Shown here: positions 1 to 4,481 of the stretch, piece by piece | Layout: the number at the start of each line of letters is the position of its first letter | Position numbering within the stretch: the first letter of the stretch is position 1 | Assembly: GCA_003556955.1 (NCBI GenBank) | Contig: PWQB01000545.1 | Coordinates: forward strand, 1-9,229 | DNA from: Nostocaceae cyanobacterium CSSed10_463m | Lineage (GTDB): Bacteria; Cyanobacteriota; Cyanobacteriia; Cyanobacteriales; Nostocaceae | Reading direction: 5' to 3' | Length of the DNA: 9,229 bases | Made by a program: the position numbers and the translations under genes | Notes under the pieces: generated by a model | What the model was told of the DNA's origin: nothing | The model's database searches: none | What the model saw: the letters and a program-made list of their open reading frames with translations, nothing else

Positions 1-37
1 ACTAGAGTTCTGAACCGAAACAGAAGTTTTGCAATTT

Positions 38-42
38 AAGGA
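38..42 (+). promoter_or_regulatory. Ribosome binding site for the first gene
   Basis: AAGGA lies 9 nt before the ATG at 52, a good Shine-Dalgarno match and spacing. It supports the ATG at 52 as the true start. No clear promoter can be read in the 37 bases before it, and the upstream context is cut off by the window edge. Confidence 0.6.
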
Positions 43-51
43 TATTAAATT

Positions 52-453
52 ATGAATCCTCACAACAACGAACCCAGAGAATCTACAGCAATTGTGGAAA
101 TCAGCCCTCAAACTGATGAAATGGTAGAAACCGAAATGGCTGGTGAGACTGATGAAATTAAGCGTGAAACTAAAGCGTTGATTGAAGCGCTAAAAAGACG
201 CGCTCAAACGGAGGCCGATTCCGCCGGGACTCTGACGCGTGAAACTTATTTGAATGCTGTGCGCCAAGCTAGAGAAGCCATTGAACGGGAAAAACTAATC
301 TCGCGCGATCGCTTGGAGAATTCTTGGGCTACCATGCAAGAAGAAACAGAGAAAAATTGGCACTTGCTAATTAAAGAAATTACAGATTTTGGCGATCGCT
401 TGCAAGATGCTGCTCAAGCCGCCTGGGACGCTTTCAACGCCCCTCGTCCTTAA
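52..453 (+). CDS. Small charged helical protein of unknown function
   Basis: This is a 133-residue protein that I do not recognise as a named family. The first 30 or so residues are polar and acidic and probably disordered. From about residue 33 to 130 the sequence is rich in Glu, Lys, Arg, Ala and Gln with almost no Pro or Gly, which fits a long amphipathic helix or coiled coil. Three Trp (92, 103, 125) sit in its C-terminal half. There is no signal peptide, membrane segment or Cys, so a soluble cytoplasmic protein is likely. Two HIP1 octamers (305-312 and 392-399) lie inside the gene, showing it is native cyanobacterial DNA. A good ribosome binding site precedes the ATG. It converges with the LuxR-type gene and is separated from it by a hairpin repeat. 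That it is a gene is fairly secure; its function is unknown. Confidence 0.8.
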   Translation: MNPHNNEPRESTAIVEISPQTDEMVETEMAGETDEIKRETKALIEALKRRAQTEADSAGTLTRETYLNAVRQAREAIEREKLISRDRLENSWATMQEETEKNWHLLIKEITDFGDRLQDAAQAAWDAFNAPRP

Positions 454-458
454 AAAAG

Positions 459-518
459 TAGGGGCGGGTTAGCCGAAGTTATTTGTAGGAAAATACAAAT
501 CTCGGTAAACCCGCCCTT
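459..518. repeat. Long imperfect hairpin repeat between convergent genes, probably also a terminator
   Basis: The outer arms GGGCGGGTT (462-470) and AACCCGCCC (508-516) are perfectly complementary. The pairing continues through CCGA (473-476) with TCGG (502-505). It ends in an inner stem ATTTGTA (481-487) with TACAAAT (494-500) around a GGAAAA loop. A four-to-one bulge separates the two inner stems. On the minus strand the hairpin is followed by CTAC and then six Ts (complement of 452-457), which makes it a credible Rho-independent terminator for the LuxR-type gene ending at 523. From memory, GC-rich hairpins of this kind are dispersed in Nostoc intergenic regions, so a non-autonomous mobile repeat is possible; one window cannot prove it. 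Confidence 0.7.
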
Positions 519-522
519 ATAA

Positions 523-1197
523 CTAATTCAGAGAGATTAAATGTAGCTTTGCAACCATTTCACTGCGAGCCGAAACACCAAGCTTGCGAAACATTCGTTT
601 GAGGGCTTGCTTGACAGAATTTTGTGTTATCCACAATCGGCGACCAATTTCCGCATTTGTTAACCCCTGGGCGACTAACTCGGCAATTTCTAGCTCACGG
701 GGGGTTAAAGGACTTACTAACAAAGAATTGGATATTTTTGCTTCTTTGGCTCGGAGAGTGGCAAGTTTGGCTGATAAATGAATGCACAAAGCGCTAAAAT
801 CAGCTAAATCATCGGCATTAAAGGCTTCAGTGCCTTGATTGCGGGCTAAGTTTAATGTTCCCACCAGACGACCGTCGCAAACAATCGGCCCAGTCATCAC
901 GTGTTCATGGTCTTGACGCGAACAGAAATGTTTCCAATCTCCTGGTGATAATATTAATTGTTCATGGGCGGGAGCGTGCCGTTCCACCACATAGCGCCCG
1001 ACTGGGTTATTCTCCATACAGACTGCGGGAATAGTCGGAACATTCATTTCTGAATTTGGTTGTTCATCAATCAGATAGATACCGCAATGTTGTACGCCAA
1101 AATACTCACCAATTTTATCCATGAGAGACAGTCTTAGTTGCTGCTCGTTGTTGACATTAGCGATCGCTTGAAATACAACGTAAAGAGAATTAGGCAT
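523..1197 (-). CDS. GAF-domain LuxR-type transcriptional regulator
   Basis: This is a 224-residue cytoplasmic DNA-binding protein. Residues about 6-150 resemble a GAF sensor domain: an N-terminal helix, then HCGIYLID, a variable stretch, and MTGPIVCDGRLVGTLNLAR, typical of the GAF core. Residues about 163-217 form a LuxR/GerE helix-turn-helix with the signature LTPRELEIAELVAQGLTNAE, then IGRRLWITQNSVKQ and a KLGVSAR end. There is no receiver domain, so it is not a classic response regulator. The ligand is unknown; Cys38, Cys60, Cys92, Cys107 and Cys138 are present, but no chromophore-binding motif is recognised. I chose the ATG at 1197. A GTG at 1209 in the same frame would add four residues, and neither has a strong ribosome binding site. 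The gene diverges from the DUF3386 gene and may share its regulatory region. A HIP1 site lies at 1160-1167. Confidence 0.85.
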   Translation of the reverse strand: MPNSLYVVFQAIANVNNEQQLRLSLMDKIGEYFGVQHCGIYLIDEQPNSEMNVPTIPAVCMENNPVGRYVVERHAPAHEQLILSPGDWKHFCSRQDHEHVMTGPIVCDGRLVGTLNLARNQGTEAFNADDLADFSALCIHLSAKLATLRAKEAKISNSLLVSPLTPRELEIAELVAQGLTNAEIGRRLWITQNSVKQALKRMFRKLGVSARSEMVAKLHLISLN

Positions 1198-1218
1198 AAG
1201 TGTACCCACTTGGGGACT

Positions 1219-1234
1219 ATGCGAAGCTTCGTAT
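1219..1234. promoter_or_regulatory. Palindrome in the divergent LuxR/DUF3386 intergenic region
   Basis: CGAAGCTTCG (1222-1231) is a perfect 10-bp palindrome. It extends to 16 bp with one G/T mismatch on the flanks (AT at 1219-1220 against AT at 1233-1234). It lies 22 nt upstream of the LuxR-type ATG and about 64 nt upstream of the DUF3386 ATG. This is where an operator shared by the two divergent genes would sit. A second weak inverted repeat, GTACCC (1202-1207) with GGGGAC (1212-1217), is adjacent. LuxR-family proteins commonly bind dyads as dimers, so autoregulation is possible; that is inference only. Confidence 0.3.
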
Positions 1235-1288
1235 TTACCTCTATGCTAATACTAGCCAAGATAAAACGCTAATAGAGCTAATCACGCT

Positions 1289-1294
1289 AGGAGA
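1289..1294 (+). promoter_or_regulatory. Ribosome binding site for the DUF3386 gene
   Basis: AGGAGA lies three bases before the ATG at 1298 and six before a second in-frame ATG at 1301. The spacing favours the second ATG slightly. The two starts differ by one residue. Confidence 0.6.
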
Positions 1295-1297
1295 AGC

Positions 1298-1942
1298 ATG
1301 ATGACAATTACACAACTTTCGGCTCAGGAACTTTTCCGGGCTGCTTACGAAAATCGCTACACTTGGGACAAGACTTTCCCTGGTTATACCGCAGATATTA
1401 CTTATAAATATGACGAGAAAGTATTTACAGGTAAGGTAGTCATTGACGCTAACCTCAAGGCGGAAGTGTTAGACATAGAAGATGAGCAAGCCAAAAAATC
1501 CATCCACGGTCAAGCTTGGGAAATAGCTATTCACCGTGTGCGCCGCAGCTTTGAAGATACCCACAGTGAGAATAAATTCAGCTATGGCAATACTGAAGAA
1601 ACTGGTGCAACTGAAATTTTAGTTGGTGGTAAAGCCGAAGGCGATAAATATAAAGTTCGCAATAACGAAGTTTGCCACGTTCACCGTTTAATCCACGGTA
1701 CTTTTGTGACCATTAACACCTTTAGCAGTCATGATACTGGTGCAGGTTATTTATCTCACACCTATGACTCTGTATACCATGACCCCAAAACCGGGGAACA
1801 AAAGGGTGGTAGAAGTGAGTTTACCGATGAATATGAAAAAGTTGGTGAATATTTCATCTTAAATCGGCGTGAGATTCGCACTGAAACAGCCGGAAAGGTT
1901 TCTACTCAAGAGTTTATTTTCTCGAACATTAAACTGTTGTAA
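1298..1942 (+). CDS. DUF3386 family protein
   Basis: This 214-residue protein is recognised as DUF3386, a family found in cyanobacteria and photosynthetic eukaryotes with no established biochemical role. The start ELFRAAYENRYTWDKTFPGY and the block KYKVRNNEVCHVHR, followed by TFVTINTFSSHDTG and later an EYEKVGEYFILNRREIRT segment, are the landmarks I used. The alternating hydrophobic and polar pattern suggests a mainly beta-strand fold. There is no signal peptide or membrane segment, so it is probably cytoplasmic. It is strikingly rich in His, with CHVHR at 126-130, but no defined metal site can be assigned. The length is full for the family. A strong ribosome binding site precedes the ATG, and a HIP1-based terminator follows the stop. 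The gene stands alone, divergent from the LuxR-type regulator. Confidence 0.85.
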   Translation: MMTITQLSAQELFRAAYENRYTWDKTFPGYTADITYKYDEKVFTGKVVIDANLKAEVLDIEDEQAKKSIHGQAWEIAIHRVRRSFEDTHSENKFSYGNTEETGATEILVGGKAEGDKYKVRNNEVCHVHRLIHGTFVTINTFSSHDTGAGYLSHTYDSVYHDPKTGEQKGGRSEFTDEYEKVGEYFILNRREIRTETAGKVSTQEFIFSNIKLL

Positions 1943-1983
1943 TCTGTAGCTGCTTCAGCTCGATTTGTCAATAGAATCTACAA

Positions 1984-2022
1984 GCGATCGCCTGAATTTA
2001 TTTTGGGCGATCGCAATTTTTT
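1984..2022 (+). terminator. Rho-independent terminator made of two HIP1 octamers
   Basis: GCGATCGCC (1984-1992) and GGCGATCGC (2006-2014) form a 9-bp perfect stem around a 13-nt AT-rich loop. Six Ts follow at 2017-2022. It begins 41 nt after the DUF3386 stop, so it most likely ends that transcript. Each arm contains a full HIP1 palindrome. On the minus strand the stem lacks a following T-run, so it is less likely to terminate the convergent Tic22-like gene. Confidence 0.75.
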
Positions 2023-2054
2023 AGCATTCAACGGATTCGCGGGAGTCCCCAGGC

Positions 2055-2072
2055 TCAACTGAACGAAGTTGA
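2055..2072 (-). terminator. Small hairpin just after the Tic22-like stop codon
   Basis: TCAACT (2055-2060) and AGTTGA (2067-2072) form a 6-bp stem with a 6-nt loop, three bases beyond the minus-strand stop at 2076. No T-run follows on the minus strand, so as an intrinsic terminator it is weak. It may instead stabilise the transcript 3' end. Confidence 0.25.
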
Positions 2073-2075
2073 CTA

Positions 2076-2837
2076 TTATCGAGGTAATCTCTCAAGAAAC
2101 TTTCTCGACTCTGGAGATGGGACAATAACTACTTGCTTGAACCATTCGTCATTTTTTTGTTCTAAAGTTTCAATGACTGAATCGATATCTATGACTTGAA
2201 TCTCAGCCTTAGCAAACTCAGGTTTCACTTGGTTTAATAAACCTTGTGCGTCTTGCTTGCTTAAAAACATCGGAATTATTTCCCTATTATCAGTATTGGA
2301 TTTGATAGCTACATATCCTTTATCAGCAGCAAATCTGACTACAAATAGAGGTACACCTGGAAATTGTTCAACTTTTTCACCACTTTGACGCAGTAAATCT
2401 TTTGCTGCTGTCACCTCTTGTTTTACTGGTTGCAGGGAAAATACAACCGGATCTGGCTGATTTTCAGACTGTTTTAACTGTTGATAAATAAATCCTAGTG
2501 GTACAACTTCTACTTTTAAATCTTTTACTAAATCTGCTAATCGTTGGTCTTTATCTTTAGCATTCCGTAATTCGGTAATTACAGCCTCAGCTTCTTGCTG
2601 ACTCATATACACACCAGCTACTGTCACAGCTTTTTGGCCGTTTTGCTCGGCTGGGATAGAACGAGTTAATGGTGAACCTTGTTTATTAGTGATTAAATAT
2701 ACTGGTACAGCATCCAGTTTTTGTTTAATTTGTTCTTGTGATAATGCGAATACAGATGTACTGCTACCAAATAAACTTAACAATACAGCAGTAGTAACTA
2801 TACCGAATGTTTTACCCCGACGAAGTAATGATTTCAT
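2076..2837 (-). CDS. Tic22-like periplasmic protein
   Basis: This 253-residue protein belongs to the Tic22 family. Chloroplast Tic22 works in protein import, and the Anabaena homologue is a periplasmic protein linked to outer-membrane biogenesis. A clear signal peptide is present: KSLLRRGK, a hydrophobic core at about 11-23, and a likely cleavage after VFA at residue 31. The mature part starts with LSQEQIKQKLDAVPVYLITN and continues with SPLTRSIPAEQNGQKAVTV and GVYMSQQEAEAVITEL. A second repeat-like half has GVPLFVVRFAADKGYVAI and IIPMFLSKQDAQGLLNQV. The two halves share the order 'interpretable value, then SQQEA/SKQDA', matching the pseudo-symmetric Tic22 fold. The ATG at 2837 has GAGAA (complement of 2841-2845) five bases upstream. 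The gene is full length. It is transcribed away from the siderophore cassette and is probably constitutive. Confidence 0.85.
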   Translation of the reverse strand: MKSLLRRGKTFGIVTTAVLLSLFGSSTSVFALSQEQIKQKLDAVPVYLITNKQGSPLTRSIPAEQNGQKAVTVAGVYMSQQEAEAVITELRNAKDKDQRLADLVKDLKVEVVPLGFIYQQLKQSENQPDPVVFSLQPVKQEVTAAKDLLRQSGEKVEQFPGVPLFVVRFAADKGYVAIKSNTDNREIIPMFLSKQDAQGLLNQVKPEFAKAEIQVIDIDSVIETLEQKNDEWFKQVVIVPSPESRKFLERLPR

Positions 2838-2925
2838 AATTTCTCTGGTTATGATGAGATGGTCAGATCAGGTGGTCAATTAATTTTCAAGTTCTGGACT
2901 GACACAACTGGCGTTAATTTATACG

Positions 2926-2946
2926 TGTGAATTATCACAAATTATA
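2926..2946 (-). promoter_or_regulatory. Possible Tic22 promoter with a TGTGA-N4-TCACA dyad
   Basis: On the minus strand a perfect -10 hexamer TATAAT (complement of 2941-2946) lies about 104 nt before the Tic22-like ATG. A second AT-rich hexamer, TATAAA (complement of 2918-2923), lies 17 nt further downstream. Between them is the inverted repeat TGTGA (2926-2930) and TCACA (2935-2939). The half-sites resemble those of the CRP family, but the spacer is 4 rather than 6 nt, so a CRP-type operator is doubtful. No good -35 element is visible. Confidence 0.25.
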
Positions 2947-3022
2947 CGGCAAATGGCTTGCTAGTCCTTGGACAATTTCTTTTATCTTCGATCAGCTATC
3001 CTACAGGAAGTTACTTGGTAAT

Positions 3023-3037
3023 TGCAAATAATTATCA
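3023..3037. promoter_or_regulatory. Fur-like box, distal, upstream of the araC-like gene
   Basis: TGCAAATAATTATCA matches 12 of 14 positions of the 7-1-7 Fur consensus TGATAATNATTATCA, with a perfect right half. It lies about 294 nt before the AraC ATG and 186 nt from the Tic22 ATG, so its target is not obvious. The background is AT-rich, which raises the chance of a false match. Confidence 0.3.
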
Positions 3038-3095
3038 GGATTTCTTAATAAAAACCTAATTTATAGGGACTTTCAGTTACATAGACCAACATAGA

Positions 3096-3109
3096 AGGAC
3101 TAAAGTCCT
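3096..3109. repeat. Palindromic AGGACT-aa-AGTCCT element
   Basis: A perfect 6-bp inverted repeat with a 2-nt spacer, followed by gactac. I recall similar AGGACTAAAGTCCT-type elements scattered in Nostoc intergenic DNA, so this may be a fragment of a dispersed repeat. Only one copy is in the window. Confidence 0.35.
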
Positions 3110-3148
3110 GACTACAAGCTTTTAAATCTCATAGGTAAGAGGAAGACA

Positions 3149-3229
3149 TTGCATACAGTCGTCTGGCAGTATTTAAGCAGAAAATGGGCAGTGATTTATA
3201 GTTTATTGCTATACATCCGTAGTATTTAG
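3149..3229 (+). CDS. Possible 26-residue leader or small hydrophobic peptide (speculative)
   Basis: A TTG at 3149 is preceded by AAGAGGAAG (3137-3145), the best Shine-Dalgarno-like stretch in this intergenic region, with 5 nt between AGGA and the start. The frame runs 26 codons to TAG at 3227. The peptide begins MHTVVWQYLSRKW and ends in a hydrophobic stretch, IYSLLLYIRSI. It could be a small membrane peptide or a leader ahead of the araC-like gene. The unusual start codon and short length make chance a real possibility. Confidence 0.15.
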   Translation: MHTVVWQYLSRKWAVIYSLLLYIRSI

Positions 3230-3330
3230 GTGATATTTATGCTTTAATAGTTGCAAGTTATTCTTATTAAAATTAGCAATTGCTGACAATTAAGCACACC
3301 GTTGTCAAATTGCCAGCAGCAAATCACCCT

Positions 3331-4314
3331 ATGACTCTTATCCTTTCCCAATCCGCTTACCAGGAACTCGTCTATGAAAGTGAGGAGAATCAACCCACAC
3401 CTGATACCTCTGATGGATTTGATGTCACTTATCAGTATCCGGTGAAATTGGGTAACGGTTACACTCGGTATATCGATTTACGAACAGGATTAGATTTACA
3501 TATTGCCAACTATCAATTGCATGATGAAGTAATTACAAAATCCTGTGATCGAGAACATCCGGTTGAGTATACTTTCGACCTTTCAGGTGTGAAGGCTGGA
3601 AGCTATGGCTTTTTTGGTAGCGGTTTAGCACCAGGGGAAAATTTAGAACTTTCAGCCGTTCAACCAGTCGCCTGGGTAAGTGTTCATGTAAAACCTGAAT
3701 TATTTTGCCAATGGTTCGGGAATATGGGAGAACTACCGACAAACTTGCAACCATTAATCCGTAAATCAAATCAAAGATACTATGAACGTTACGGAAAGAC
3801 TACCCCGGCAATGCAAATGGCACTACAACAAATATTAGGCTGTCCGTATCAGGGAAACACAAAGCGGGTGTATCTGGAAAGCAAAGTTTGGGAATTGATG
3901 GCGCTTCAGGTTGATCAATTCTTGGAAACTCAGACGGTGGAGACAACCAGCAAAATTTTAAACGCAGAGGACATTGAGCGGATTCATTACGCCAGTGAAA
4001 TTTTATTGAAGCAGTTAGATCAGCCACCTTCGTTAATGGAATTGGCGCGGATGGTGGGAATTAATGACAATAAGTTGAAAATAGGATTTAAGCAGGTGTT
4101 TGAGACCACAGTGTTTGGCTATCTCCATGATTGTCGCATGGAGCGATCGCGCCAAATGTTAGCAGATGGTAACATCACTGTGTACACAGCAGCCAAGTCA
4201 GTTGGTTTTTCCCATCGAGGCGATTTTGCCGCCGCATTTAGGCGCAAATTTGGTGTTAACCCCAGTGAATACCGACGCAGACGAAAAATTCACACAGTGA
4301 AATACTCCGTATAA
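3331..4314 (+). CDS. AraC-family (PchR-like) siderophore-responsive transcriptional regulator
   Basis: This 327-residue protein has a C-terminal AraC/XylS DNA-binding domain at about 210-320. It contains two helix-turn-helix units, PSLMELARMVGINDNKLKIG and ITVYTAAKSVGFSHRGDF, and closes with the family signature AAAFRRKFGVNPSEYRRRR. The N-terminal 200 residues are of the type seen in PchR-like regulators, which sense a ferric siderophore and activate its receptor gene. I chose the ATG at 3331 because cyanobacterial homologues, as I recall them, start MT(L/I)xLSQ. A TTG at 3280 in frame would add 17 residues and neither start has a clear ribosome binding site. It lies directly upstream of, and in the same direction as, a TonB receptor gene. 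The last codons and stop lie inside a probable operator for the downstream operon. A HIP1 site is at 4143-4150. Confidence 0.9.
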   Translation: MTLILSQSAYQELVYESEENQPTPDTSDGFDVTYQYPVKLGNGYTRYIDLRTGLDLHIANYQLHDEVITKSCDREHPVEYTFDLSGVKAGSYGFFGSGLAPGENLELSAVQPVAWVSVHVKPELFCQWFGNMGELPTNLQPLIRKSNQRYYERYGKTTPAMQMALQQILGCPYQGNTKRVYLESKVWELMALQVDQFLETQTVETTSKILNAEDIERIHYASEILLKQLDQPPSLMELARMVGINDNKLKIGFKQVFETTVFGYLHDCRMERSRQMLADGNITVYTAAKSVGFSHRGDFAAAFRRKFGVNPSEYRRRRKIHTVKYSV

Positions 4315-4343
4315 CGATCATAAAACTCCGTTTGGCGATCATA
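4304..4343 (+). promoter_or_regulatory. Tandem 19-bp direct repeats, probable AraC-protein operator
   Basis: ACTCCGTATAACGATCATA (4304-4322) and ACTCCGTTTGGCGATCATA (4325-4343) match at 16 of 19 positions. The period is 21 bp, two helical turns, so both copies face the same side of the helix. AraC-family proteins bind direct repeats with this spacing through their two helix-turn-helix units, often just upstream of the promoter they activate. The first copy covers the last codons and TAA stop of the araC-like gene. The second ends 138 nt before the receptor ATG. The protein-DNA link is inference from position and geometry. Confidence 0.6.
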
Positions 4344-4381
4344 GTCTTCACCCATACTTAATCAGTTTACTGTAATCTTCT

Positions 4382-4396
4382 TGATAGTGATTATTA
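4382..4396. promoter_or_regulatory. Fur-like box upstream of the TonB receptor gene
   Basis: TGATAGTGATTATTA matches 12 of 14 positions of the 7-1-7 Fur consensus TGATAATNATTATCA. It lies 38 nt downstream of the direct repeats and about 85 nt before the receptor ATG, where a repressor would block a promoter activated from those repeats. Iron-responsive repression of siderophore receptors by Fur is well established; use of this site is inferred. Confidence 0.45.
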
Positions 4397-4481
4397 ACTA
4401 ATAGCGCGGGTATAGGTTGGTGCTGAGATTTATTCCCCAGTACCCATTTCCCCAGTCCTGATTTATGTGGTGAAGAGAGTG

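Larger units (their letters stand above)
2838..3330. other. Long intergenic region between the divergent Tic22 and AraC genes
   Basis: About 490 AT-rich bases with no confident gene. Visible within it are a possible Tic22 promoter (2926-2946), a Fur-like box (3023-3037), a short palindrome resembling a dispersed repeat (3096-3109), a possible 26-codon reading frame (3149-3229), and a 10-bp palindrome AGCAATTGCT (3275-3284) near the AraC start. No tRNA or recognisable structured RNA was seen. Confidence 0.6.

Noticed and set aside
584..781. Plus-strand frame opposite the LuxR helix-turn-helix region
   Set aside because: It is antisense to a well-supported regulator domain and has no family features.
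3280..3330. 17-residue N-terminal extension of the AraC protein from a TTG
   Set aside because: TTG is a rare start, has no ribosome binding site, and recalled homologues begin near the ATG at 3331.
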